From an uncultured Prevotellaceae bacterium (GTDB taxonomy: Bacteria > Bacteroidota > Bacteroidia > Bacteroidales > Bacteroidaceae), in the NCBI GenBank assembly GCA_902780635.1, contig CACZGH010000033.1:1-39262 (forward strand): 39,262 bases of DNA, given 5' to 3'. Below are positions 26,709 through 34,929 of the stretch, one piece after another; within the stretch, counting starts at the first letter, position 1, and the number at the start of each line of letters is the position of its first letter. The notes under the pieces were generated by a model. It had not been told where the DNA came from. It ran no database searches and saw only the letters and a program-made list of their open reading frames with translations. Position numbers and translations under genes: made by a program.

Positions 26709-27302
26709 ATGCAAAGCAACGACGAATACCAGACCATCACCGCAAAGACTGGTGAAGGATATTATACAGAGAAGCGCAGCAAGTTTCTCGCGTTCGCCCA
26801 TCATGTGGAGTCTGCCGACGAGGTCAAAGAGATCATCGACGAATACCGTAGACGCTACTATGATGCGCGGCATGTATGCTATGCCTATATGCTGGGCCCA
26901 GACCGGAAGGAGTTCCGCGCCAACGACGACGGAGAGCCCAGCAGTACGGCGGGCAAACCCATCCTTGGGCAAATCAATAGTCTGCTGCTGACCGATGTCC
27001 TTGTGGTCGTCGTGCGTTATTATGGGGGTGTGAATTTGGGCACCGGTGGTCTTATCGTGGCTTATCGCACCGCAGCGGCTGATGCCTTGGCGCATAGTGA
27101 GGTGGTGACGCGTCAGGTGGAGGAACTCGTCACATATGAGTATCCTTATGTCATGATGAACGACGTGATGCGCATCGTCAAGGAGATGGCGCCGCGTGTC
27201 GTCTCACAGCAGTTTGACAATACCTGCAGCATCACTTTGGCGATACGTCGCTCCGCTGCCGACCAACTGCGAAATCGCCTCAATAATTTGTCTTTTGCGT
27301 AA
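26709..27302 (+). CDS. YigZ/IMPACT-family protein
   Basis: A 197-residue cytosolic protein of the YigZ (UPF0029/IMPACT) family. The N-terminal domain has KRSKFLAFAHHVES, RHVCYAYMLG and the hallmark DDGEPSSTAGKPIL, followed by VVVVRYYGGVNLGTGGL. The C-terminal ferredoxin-like domain (about residues 130-197) is typical. Family members are linked to translation control, but the bacterial function is unclear. I prefer the ATG at 26709 (MQSNDEYQTI). The frame also contains an ATG at 26688 that would add seven hydrophobic residues of poor family fit. It is a single gene, followed by tRNA-Ser. Confidence 0.9.
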   Translation: MQSNDEYQTITAKTGEGYYTEKRSKFLAFAHHVESADEVKEIIDEYRRRYYDARHVCYAYMLGPDRKEFRANDDGEPSSTAGKPILGQINSLLLTDVLVVVVRYYGGVNLGTGGLIVAYRTAAADALAHSEVVTRQVEELVTYEYPYVMMNDVMRIVKEMAPRVVSQQFDNTCSITLAIRRSAADQLRNRLNNLSFA

Positions 27303-27319
27303 TAATTTCCACAAAAGCC

Positions 27320-27350
27320 TTTGACGTATCAAAAAAATGTCTTACCTTTG
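27320..27350 (+). promoter_or_regulatory. Promoter of tRNA-Ser
   Basis: TTTG (27320-27323), 19 bases, TACCTTTG (27343-27350), an exact Bacteroidetes consensus. The predicted start near 27357 is only about 4 bases before the tRNA. Confidence 0.85.
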
Positions 27351-27360
27351 CACCCACGAA

Positions 27361-27451
27361 GGAAAGTTGGCAGAGTGATCGAATGCGCTGGACTCGAAAT
27401 CCGGTATACCCATTACGGGTATCGGGGGTTTGAATCCCTCACTTTCCGCCA
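27361..27451 (+). tRNA. tRNA-Ser (anticodon CGA)
   Basis: A class II tRNA with a long variable arm. The acceptor GGAAAGT (27361-27367) pairs with ACTTTCC (27441-27447), then discriminator G and encoded CCA (27449-27451). The anticodon loop is CTCGAAA within CTGGA/TCCGG, the variable arm is TACCC-ATTAC-GGGTA, and the T loop contains TTTGAATC. It reads UCG serine codons. Confidence 0.96.
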
Positions 27452-27470
27452 AAGGAGCCTCACTCTCCGC
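27437..27470. repeat. Partial duplication of the tRNA-Ser 3' end
   Basis: CCTCACTTTCCGC inside the tRNA (27437-27449) recurs as CCTCACTCTCCGC at 27458-27470, 12 of 13 bases identical, 21 bases downstream. This could be a remnant of an integration attachment site, but it is short and no integrase is visible in the window. Confidence 0.4.
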
Positions 27471-27475
27471 TGAAT

Positions 27476-27510
27476 GAAGAAGGAAGTCGCAAAACGGCTT
27501 CCTTCTTTTT
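27476..27510 (+). terminator. Intrinsic terminator of tRNA-Ser
   Basis: GAAGGAAG (27479-27486) pairs with CTTCCTTC (27498-27505), followed by five T. It lies 25 bases after the encoded CCA. Confidence 0.85.
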
Positions 27511-27635
27511 CGTTGACAATCAAGCATTTAGGCTTGTCAAGAGAGTCGTGTACAAGAATCCCAGTCGGGTTGCTGGCCAATAATCGGATGCTCCGCAAAT
27601 ACATCAGGTGAATAAATCCCTGTATTTTCTGTTTT

Positions 27636-27667
27636 TTTGTATAAGTCGCAGAAAAGTATTACCTTTG
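27636..27667 (+). promoter_or_regulatory. Promoter of the sensor/AraC regulator gene
   Basis: TTTG (27636-27639), 20 bases, TACCTTTG (27660-27667). The start near 27674 leaves a leader of about 30 bases before the ATG at 27704. Confidence 0.75.
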
Positions 27668-27703
27668 TAGCCGATAAACGAATCATGCTAAAAATAGACA
27701 GAC

Positions 27704-29788
27704 ATGAGAAAAACTATTATGCTATTTTGCTTGTTTGTCTGCGCTAATCAGATAAGAGGACAACGGCACTGGACGGTGGCCGACGGGTTGCCGACTGGAG
27801 AGGTGCAGCAGATAGTGGAACTCCCCAACGGACAGATGCTTGTCAACTGCGAAGGGGTGTTCTGTATTTACAATGGCAGGACGTTTGACGTGGTGCCTTG
27901 TGACCAAAACAAGGCATATCAACTTCCCCGATACACTAACCGGTATGGGTTGTTGTGGGAGGGCGACTCTGTGCTATGGCTGCACGACTTCTATAGAATA
28001 TTTTGCTTCGATGCCCGCCAACGCCTGTTTGTGACCAATGCCGCGAGCAGGCTGAACGACCATCTGCTGGAAGCCATCCTTTCCGACAAGGCAAACACTC
28101 GGCAGCCAACCCTGACACAAAGGAGCATCATCAACTCTCTCCATATTGGCGACATAACCCTTGCCGTCAACGACCGCCAAGGGGGGTTGTGGATAGGAAC
28201 CCGCTCCAGTGGTATCTTTTATCAGCCTCCTCACAGGGCAAAGCCTGAAATCCACACTGGCAATGACCCGCTGATAGGCATGGCACGCAGCAGAAGCCAT
28301 CGAAGCGGGCAAACTACTTTTGTGTTGGAACTGCCTGACGGACGACAGTTGCGATGCGACAGCCTGTCACACTTGGGCTACTTCCTGCCGGAACAACAAA
28401 CTATCATTTCACTCAACGAAAAACTACCATCCTTGAACCAATACCGCTATATGGTGGGAGCATGCCATACGGACGGGGACTGGGTGGCGGTCTATACGCA
28501 AAACGGCATATTCATGCTCAACACGAAAACAGATACGCTGACTTCTTTTCCCCATGCCAATGAGATAGAACGATACAGCAGTAAATACAACTGCATGCTC
28601 AAAGACCATGAAGGGAGACTGTGGATAGGAACACAGAACGGACTCTTCGGAACCACCCCGGCTGACTCATCCGTCTTTCGTGTCACTGGGATGACAAACA
28701 ACTGCATACGCAGCTTGGTATTGGACGACAAAGGACATGTGTGGGCAGGCACTTCGTATGGCGTTTCACGCATCACGCCAACAGTTGTCAACTTGGGAGC
28801 GGATGACGGCATACCTGCCATATCGATGATGGACAGGGCGGCGTGCCTGACCGACGACGGACGTCTGGTATTCGCCATTGGCGGCGGAATGGCAGTCGCT
28901 TTCCGACCTGACGAATTGATAGGCAGTGAGAAACCACTCACCGTGGTGCTCACACGAATGGAACTGAATGGAGAACATGTTACGAATTTGCCTCATTCGC
29001 TCTCCTATATGCAGAATTACCTTACGTTCCAGTTTTCCACGCTCAACTATGCCACCCCTTCCCACGACCGCTACCGTTACCGCTTGGGGGGACTGGAGCA
29101 TGAATGGAACACTTGCAGCGACGGAAGCGGACTGTGCATTGCCAGCTACAAGGCTTTGCCGCCAGGCGACTATATCTTTGAGGTACAAGCTGCCACGGCA
29201 TCAGGTGAATGGGGGCCGGTGACAAGACAGGCATTCGTCATCTGTCAGCCATGGTGGCTTACATGGTGGGCCAAATTGCTTTACTCCTTCCTCGTCTTGG
29301 CTATCGGAGGATGGCTCATTGCCTTTTACCTGAAGAAAAAGAAGGCCAGGATGGAGTATGAGAACGACCAGCGTGTCAATCGCTTGTTCGAACTTCGTGA
29401 GGAAGCCCGCCACCAGTTTGCGGAGTCTGCCAACATCGCCCCCGATAAAATCACCATCAATGCCGAGGAAGAAAAGATGGTGTCACAAATGCTGAAAGCC
29501 ATCGAGGCTCATATTGATGACGAAGAATACAACGCTGACAAGTTGGCTAAAGACATTGCCATGAGCCGCGCCTCACTATATAAAAAAATGCAAACCATCC
29601 TCGGCATCACACCTACTGACTTCATACGCAACGTCCGTTTGAAACGGGCCGCCCAATTGCTTGCCGACACTCAACTAACCATCAATGAAATAGCTGGACG
29701 TGTTGGTTTTGTCACACCACGCAACTTCTCTTCTCAGTTCAAAAAGATGTTCGGGGTCACCCCTTCAGAGTACCGGGAACCCCAATGA
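27704..29788 (+). CDS. Transmembrane sensor with AraC-type output, no kinase
   Basis: A 694-residue one-piece regulator. Signal peptide at residues 1-19. A periplasmic beta-propeller at about 20-410 has repeated blade motifs (GGLWIGTRSSGIFY, GRLWIGTQNGLFG, GHVWAGTSYGVSRI). A Y_Y_Y domain follows at about 425-510 (YRYRLGGLEHEW, LPPGDYIFEVQA), then one transmembrane helix at about 520-542 and a short cytoplasmic linker. A C-terminal AraC helix-turn-helix pair spans about 595-694 (SRASLYKKMQTILGITPTDFIR, INEIAGRVGFVTPRNFSSQFKKMFGVTPSEY). The propeller and Y_Y_Y parts match Bacteroidales hybrid two-component sensors, but histidine kinase, ATPase and receiver domains are absent. It probably senses a sugar ligand and controls the lyase genes directly downstream. 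Confidence 0.9.
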   Translation: MRKTIMLFCLFVCANQIRGQRHWTVADGLPTGEVQQIVELPNGQMLVNCEGVFCIYNGRTFDVVPCDQNKAYQLPRYTNRYGLLWEGDSVLWLHDFYRIFCFDARQRLFVTNAASRLNDHLLEAILSDKANTRQPTLTQRSIINSLHIGDITLAVNDRQGGLWIGTRSSGIFYQPPHRAKPEIHTGNDPLIGMARSRSHRSGQTTFVLELPDGRQLRCDSLSHLGYFLPEQQTIISLNEKLPSLNQYRYMVGACHTDGDWVAVYTQNGIFMLNTKTDTLTSFPHANEIERYSSKYNCMLKDHEGRLWIGTQNGLFGTTPADSSVFRVTGMTNNCIRSLVLDDKGHVWAGTSYGVSRITPTVVNLGADDGIPAISMMDRAACLTDDGRLVFAIGGGMAVAFRPDELIGSEKPLTVVLTRMELNGEHVTNLPHSLSYMQNYLTFQFSTLNYATPSHDRYRYRLGGLEHEWNTCSDGSGLCIASYKALPPGDYIFEVQAATASGEWGPVTRQAFVICQPWWLTWWAKLLYSFLVLAIGGWLIAFYLKKKKARMEYENDQRVNRLFELREEARHQFAESANIAPDKITINAEEEKMVSQMLKAIEAHIDDEEYNADKLAKDIAMSRASLYKKMQTILGITPTDFIRNVRLKRAAQLLADTQLTINEIAGRVGFVTPRNFSSQFKKMFGVTPSEYREPQ

Positions 29789-29790
29789 GA

Positions 29791-29944
29791 GGCCTCACCA
29801 ACCACCCCCGATGGGGAGGCTTGACCGATGAAACAACTGCTTGATTTGTCTAAAACATACGTCCGAATTGTCTATGTGGTCACTTGGACGAACGAAACGC
29901 ATACCTTTAGACGGGAGGAATGTGTCATATATGAAAAGAAAACA
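29791..29944 (+). promoter_or_regulatory. Upstream region of the lyase gene with a possible regulator site
   Basis: This gap holds a small REP-like inverted pair (CACCCCCGATGGGG near 29802) and an inverted motif pair CGTCCGAA (29860-29867) / TTGGACG (29884-29890). These are centred about two DNA turns apart and lie upstream of the -7 element at 29945. The pair is a candidate binding site for the neighbouring AraC-type regulator. This rests on position and symmetry only. Confidence 0.3.
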
Positions 29945-29952
29945 TACCTTTG
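29945..29952 (+). promoter_or_regulatory. -7 element of the lyase gene
   Basis: TACCTTTG matches the consensus, with no good TTTG at the -33 position, as expected for an activator-dependent promoter. It lies 49 bases before the ATG at 30002 and rules out the upstream ATG at 29828 as the translation start for this transcript. Confidence 0.6.
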
Positions 29953-30001
29953 CACCAATGTTACAATTTTTTTATTCTCTTTTTTTGATTATTTGCTGAT
30001 T

Positions 30002-33000
30002 ATGAAAGAAAGGTTATTGGTGCAGCTGCTCCTTGTCGGACTGACTGCCTGGCCGGGGAATGCACACTCTGCACAGAGTGACAATCTTCCATCGGAGAAT
30101 CTGAGAATTCATTTCGATTTCTCGAACGTGTCGGGGACAAATGTGACAGACGATGTTTCGGGTGTGACAGCCAGTCTGAAAGGTGCTGCCAAGGTAATAG
30201 AGGTGGGACAGTATCACATTCTCGACTTAGGTAATGCCACAGGCTATCTGGACATGACGCGCAACGCAGGCGCCATTGTAAAGGAGTTGCAGGACTTCAC
30301 GGTTTCGGTGTGCTATCGTGTGAACGCGTCGGCTTCACTCTCAGGCCAGGGCTATTTCCTCTGGTGTTTCTCCCAGTCATCAGCCAACACAGCCAATGCT
30401 TCACCCTATACGGCATATCGCCTGAACGCACAGCGAATGGCCACCTCGACAGGTGGGTACAACCATGAGGTGGGGATGGAGACGGGCACACCCTCGTCCA
30501 AGGGCAAGTGGATACACATGCTCTATCGTCAGAAAGGCCAGTGCGGCGAACTGTTCATCGACGGACATCGTGTGCAGACCAATACACAGATGCCCGTGCT
30601 CAGTGCCACGTTCACTACTGTGCCTGCATACAACTGGATAGGCCGTCCGCCGTTCTCTGGCGACAACTACCTGAAGCAGACACAGGTCGCCGACTTCAGA
30701 ATTTACGATGCATGTGTCAGCGATGATGCTGCCCGCCAACTTGCTGCCGAGGCACAGTCGCTGGAAGAGGAATACAAATATGGTACGCCGGGTGATTTCA
30801 CATCGTTAGAGGCTAAGGTTGGCGATTGTCTGGCCTTCATAGCTTCTGCAGGTGACAATTATGCCCCTAATGCAGTGGCTGAGCTGAAAGACGAGGTTCA
30901 CATCTGCCAGATGGAGTTGCAAGCCCGCCGCGCCTCGCAGACGCTCATCGACGAACATGTCAAGACACTCTCATCGCTGCTCGCAAAAGCCAAATCAACC
31001 ATCAACTATACTGCCAAGCAAGTATTTGGAGCAACAGCCGACCATGGCTTCGTGCATCCCGGAGGTGTTGTGTCACAACAGGACATCGACCGTGCCAGGC
31101 AATTGTTGGCCAGTGGCGACACACGCATCAAACGGGCTTGGGAAATCCTCTGTGCCAACGAATACAGCAGTTCGGGCATTGCCACTTGGCCCACGGAGAC
31201 TGTCGTTCGTGGTGGCAGCGGTGGTCAGAACTATATGAACTGTGCACGTGGGGCTGCCATGGCCTTTCAGAATGCGTTGCGTTGGAAGATTGGCGGGACT
31301 CGGGCCAATGCCGATGCAGCGGTCAGGATTATGATGCAGTGGGCCCGGGAGTGCAAAGGTCTTGGAGGTGACACGAACGTATCGCTTGCCGCAGGCATCT
31401 ATGGTCACGAGTGGGCAAACGCTGCAGAGCTGATGCGCGACTACGACGGTTGGAGCCGAGAGGATTTCGAGACGTTCAGGCAATGGATGGTACGTGTGTT
31501 TTACAACCCCGCCATCGATTTCCTTCGCCGCCGCCATGACACGTGGCTCAACGCCCGCTATTCCAACCTTGGCCAGCGCCCCGGCCACTACTGGAGCAAC
31601 TGGGGACTGTGCAATGCCCTTTGTGTGATGTCAATCGGTATTCTGTGTGACGACGTACACATGTACAATCAGGGGGTCAGCTTCTATAAATACGACCATG
31701 TAGGCACCTATAAAGACCATTCCAGTCAAAGTGTCATATTGAATGATGGCTGCAACGAGTTCATCGGTAATCTTGTTCCCGTGGTGCTGCCCGACGAGCG
31801 AGGGCCTTTCGGCTATCTCGGACAGATGCAGGAGAGCGGCCGTGACCAGGGACATTCGCTGATGGCGCTCGGACTGGCCGTTGACCTCTGCCAGGTGGGG
31901 CTCAACCAGGGCGATGATCTCTTTGCCTATATGGACGACCGTATCGCCGCTGGCGCTGAGTTCGTAGCGGCTACCAACTTCGGAGGCGTGGATACAGGCT
32001 CCCTGCCATGGAAAAACTACAACTATGCCGACTGCCGCGGCACGATGGGTGCAGGATGGCTTATGACAGGAGTGAACACTGGCGGTGCGGGTGAATACCG
32101 TCCCTACTGGGATCGTCTTATTGGCTACTATGAGGGTCTTCGAGGTGTAAAGATGCAGTATTCCGAAGCAGCCAGTGCCAAAATCTGTCCTGATGGGGGT
32201 GGCGGCAATTACAGTCAGAACAGCGGTGGCTTCGACCACCTGGGGTTCTCCACGCTCACCAGTTGGCGGCCAGCTGCCTGTGCCGAAGAAGGTATCACCC
32301 CGCTCTCGGGCAACATTATTTATAAAGGTGTGACATACGTTAACCAGACCAACCTGGGAGGACTGAAATACAACTACAGCGTGTGCCCCTCTAAGGGAAT
32401 ACCTGCCGATGGCAGCGAAATCACCCTTCAGCCGCAGTTGCCTGAGGGAGTGACCGACACAGGACAGTGGCTGTGGAACACAGGCGAGACCACACGGGAG
32501 ATAACCGTCAGGGCCGACCATAGCTATATCTATCGTGTGAGCTACACCGCTGCAAACGGAACCGTGAGCCAGCAGGCTTTCGCCATTGCCGTGTGTGGTG
32601 ATGCCCCCGCAGACGTGATGACCAATGAAATCACCGTCGAGGGCGTCATCGAAAGGAGCACCGAGAAGACTGTCCTGGAGGGTACCAGTGTCATACTATA
32701 TGCCGGTGCCGCCACTGGCTGGACTGACGACTACCTGTGGGACAATGGGCAAAAGAACAGTGCCATCACCATCCCCACCATCACCAGCAGCCGCACCTAC
32801 ACCTGCCAGTATGCCAACCAGAGCGGAGCTGTCAGCGAGAGTGTGTTCCACCTGAATGTTGTGCCGGCCATGCAGACCATCAATGATACCGAAGGCTCGG
32901 AGATTGAAGTTCTCTCTGGAAGCAGCGTCACGCTCCGGCTGGTCATCCCTTCCTATATGGATAGTGACGGCATCGTGTGGAGTGATGGCACAAAAGGTAA

Positions 33001-34261
33001 TACGCTCATTCTTGACCATGTGCAGGACGAGACCGAAGTGACGGCCACCTACCAGGGAGACAGCTACTCCTACATAATACATGTGAAGGCTTCGGATTAC
33101 ACCTATTATAATCTGCTGACGACAGACAAGGGTTATCAGCTCGTCACTTCCGCCGACTATTTGGTGCAGCTCTCCGATGACCACTACTTTGTTTTGGCCA
33201 GCGATGATGCCGATCTGCTCATTGGTCTCGCCAACGCTCCTTTGAACGGCAACAAGGCCCTGTTCTATCAGACGCCCGCCGACCCGCTCTCCGACCTCTC
33301 GAAGGTTTTCACTTTCGAACCCTTTGACGGCGGTTTCTGCCTGCGCAACATCGACTATGATGGCCTACTGCTACAGACGGAGATGAATGCGCCCCACAAC
33401 CTGCGCACCCACGACCAGCCATATCCCATATCATGGGCAAGGCTGCTCATGAGCTACGCTGATGCGACATGGACGGTTGAGAACGGCACCTACCCAGGCA
33501 ACTGGCTCGGACTGTGGACACCCGCCCATGGATATAAGGACGGCGAGGAGATGGCACTGAACAAGAAGGGCGACGACATCGGCCATCTGCAAATCTTCGC
33601 TATCAGCAAAGCTCTTTTCCATCAGCAATGCTTGGTGAATGCGAGTGAGGAGGCACCCGTGAGCGCCACGCCGTTCGTCGTCAATCCACAATTTACGGGC
33701 AATGGATTTGGATGGAATATGAATGGCACATGGGGCAACCAACGGTTCAATGGTGCCGTAGAGGTGTGGCATAGTTCCGATTTCGACTTCTCGCAAACCA
33801 TCAATGGCTTGCCAAGTGGCCGTTACAGCGTGGCTTGCCAGATGGCAAACGGTGAAGGCAACAATACGGGGTTCCTCTATGCATCCTCTGGCACCGAGAC
33901 AGAAAGGGCTGTTGTCACGCAAAGTTGCAAGGGCAGCAACTTCGATGCTGAGCGCAACAAGATGTCGGCCAATGCTTCATACGGACGTCTGTCGCTTATG
34001 GTCGAAGTCACCGACGGTGCGCTCACCATCGGCATCAAAGAGCCAGCCACAGGCACAACGTGGCTCGTTTGGGATAATGTCACGCTGACATATCATGGCA
34101 ATATGCTGTCAGGTATAGAAGACCTGCAAGAGGAAGCATTGGACTTCAGAAGGACATCTTATAGACCAAATGCCATATACGACCTCCAAGGCCGGCGGCT
34201 GAGTGGCGTTCCGACAAAGGGAATCTACCTTAGAAACGGGAAAAAACATATTGCCAGATGA
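30002..34261 (+). CDS. Secreted multidomain alginate-lyase-family polysaccharide lyase
   Basis: A 1419-residue exported protein. Signal peptide at residues 1-26. A LamG/concanavalin-like domain spans about 30-255 (LRIHFDFSNVSG, then QVADFRIYDACVSDD). A helical linker spans about 260-335. An alpha-toroid alginate_lyase-type catalytic domain spans about 345-755 (HPGGVVSQQDIDRARQLL, GIYGHEWANAAELMRDYDGW, RPGHYWSNWGLCNA, MQESGRDQGH). Three Ig-like repeats span about 795-1030, a beta-trefoil-like region about 1035-1215, and a jelly-roll carbohydrate-binding-like region about 1225-1370. A C-terminal sorting-like tail ends in IYDLQGRRLSGVPTKGIYLR. Lyases of this fold cut uronate-containing polysaccharides by beta-elimination. 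The substrate is uncertain (alginate, glucuronan or another polyuronate). The ATG at 30002 begins the signal peptide and follows the promoter. Its stop overlaps the next ATG. Confidence 0.85.
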   Translation: MKERLLVQLLLVGLTAWPGNAHSAQSDNLPSENLRIHFDFSNVSGTNVTDDVSGVTASLKGAAKVIEVGQYHILDLGNATGYLDMTRNAGAIVKELQDFTVSVCYRVNASASLSGQGYFLWCFSQSSANTANASPYTAYRLNAQRMATSTGGYNHEVGMETGTPSSKGKWIHMLYRQKGQCGELFIDGHRVQTNTQMPVLSATFTTVPAYNWIGRPPFSGDNYLKQTQVADFRIYDACVSDDAARQLAAEAQSLEEEYKYGTPGDFTSLEAKVGDCLAFIASAGDNYAPNAVAELKDEVHICQMELQARRASQTLIDEHVKTLSSLLAKAKSTINYTAKQVFGATADHGFVHPGGVVSQQDIDRARQLLASGDTRIKRAWEILCANEYSSSGIATWPTETVVRGGSGGQNYMNCARGAAMAFQNALRWKIGGTRANADAAVRIMMQWARECKGLGGDTNVSLAAGIYGHEWANAAELMRDYDGWSREDFETFRQWMVRVFYNPAIDFLRRRHDTWLNARYSNLGQRPGHYWSNWGLCNALCVMSIGILCDDVHMYNQGVSFYKYDHVGTYKDHSSQSVILNDGCNEFIGNLVPVVLPDERGPFGYLGQMQESGRDQGHSLMALGLAVDLCQVGLNQGDDLFAYMDDRIAAGAEFVAATNFGGVDTGSLPWKNYNYADCRGTMGAGWLMTGVNTGGAGEYRPYWDRLIGYYEGLRGVKMQYSEAASAKICPDGGGGNYSQNSGGFDHLGFSTLTSWRPAACAEEGITPLSGNIIYKGVTYVNQTNLGGLKYNYSVCPSKGIPADGSEITLQPQLPEGVTDTGQWLWNTGETTREITVRADHSYIYRVSYTAANGTVSQQAFAIAVCGDAPADVMTNEITVEGVIERSTEKTVLEGTSVILYAGAATGWTDDYLWDNGQKNSAITIPTITSSRTYTCQYANQSGAVSESVFHLNVVPAMQTINDTEGSEIEVLSGSSVTLRLVIPSYMDSDGIVWSDGTKGNTLILDHVQDETEVTATYQGDSYSYIIHVKASDYTYYNLLTTDKGYQLVTSADYLVQLSDDHYFVLASDDADLLIGLANAPLNGNKALFYQTPADPLSDLSKVFTFEPFDGGFCLRNIDYDGLLLQTEMNAPHNLRTHDQPYPISWARLLMSYADATWTVENGTYPGNWLGLWTPAHGYKDGEEMALNKKGDDIGHLQIFAISKALFHQQCLVNASEEAPVSATPFVVNPQFTGNGFGWNMNGTWGNQRFNGAVEVWHSSDFDFSQTINGLPSGRYSVACQMANGEGNNTGFLYASSGTETERAVVTQSCKGSNFDAERNKMSANASYGRLSLMVEVTDGALTIGIKEPATGTTWLVWDNVTLTYHGNMLSGIEDLQEEALDFRRTSYRPNAIYDLQGRRLSGVPTKGIYLRNGKKHIAR

Positions 34262-34929
34262 AGATTGTACTATCATTTTTGTGTCTCTTCTCCACCTCGC
34301 TTATAGCGATGGCTCAGACTGAATACAAGCTGTCGGGGCCCTACGAGGTGGTGGCCCGAGACGGACAGTATGCTGCTTCGAAACAAGGCAGCGAGCGCGA
34401 CATGAAAGCTGCCTGGGATTTTGCGAAAGTCGGCAACTGCGAAGATGCAGCACGCATTATCAATGCATACGCCGAAAGACTGCAACGACTGGACGGGCAT
34501 GATGCACCATTGTGTCTGATTCAAGGCTACTGGTTGTGCAGGGCAATGATGATTGTCAAATCGGAAAAAGAACAAGGACGCTCCGCCATGGACTGTGACA
34601 CAAAAGCCTGGGACGCAATGCTGAAGCGGGCAATGGTGCCCACGATGGACCGGTTCGAGCAAGACAGCCCTTACGCCAACGGCAACTGGGGAGCCATTGT
34701 GAACCGCTTCCGTATGGCGGCCGCGCCATGTATCGGGCTGCCATCGACTACTATTTCAGGGGTTACGACAATGGCTCACTGCCCTGTTATATCAGCGCGA
34801 CGGGACAGTGCCAGGAGACAGGACGCGACCAAGGGCATGTGCAGCTGGGGTTGGAGGCGATGGCAGACGTCTGCGAGATGGCCTGGATGCAGGGCGATGA
34901 CCTATGGGGAGCGCTCGACAACAGGCTGA
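34258..34929 (+). CDS. 5' part of a frameshifted lyase/GH fusion
   Basis: A 223-residue frame starting in an ATGA overlap with the preceding lyase gene. Signal peptide at residues 1-19 (MKIVLSFLCLFSTSLIAMAQ), then the N-terminal part of an alpha-toroid lyase-like domain (GSERDMKAAWDFAKVGNCEDAARIINAYAERL, DSPYANGNWGAIVNRFRM). Around residue 154 meaningful protein stops; the last 69 residues are out-of-frame translation. The true continuation (MYRAAIDYYF and beyond) lies in another frame from 34728. Restoring one base would join both into about 1156 residues. The product as written is probably non-functional. Confidence 0.75.
   Translation: MKIVLSFLCLFSTSLIAMAQTEYKLSGPYEVVARDGQYAASKQGSERDMKAAWDFAKVGNCEDAARIINAYAERLQRLDGHDAPLCLIQGYWLCRAMMIVKSEKEQGRSAMDCDTKAWDAMLKRAMVPTMDRFEQDSPYANGNWGAIVNRFRMAAAPCIGLPSTTISGVTTMAHCPVISARRDSARRQDATKGMCSWGWRRWQTSARWPGCRAMTYGERSTTG
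34711..34730 (+). other. Frameshift site in the lyase/GH fusion gene
   Basis: The coherent reading frame switches between 34711 and 34728, within the GC-rich run GCGGCCGCGCC (34717-34727). Adding one G to make GCGGCCGCGGCC would give RMAAAMYRAAIDYYF in one frame. A one-base loss is the simplest explanation; a larger indel of 3n+1 bases, or a sequencing error, is also possible. Confidence 0.75.

Noticed and set aside
29828-34261. Lyase translation from the ATG at 29828
   Set aside because: A -7 element at 29945-29952 lies within the extension, and the ATG at 30002 begins a clear signal peptide.
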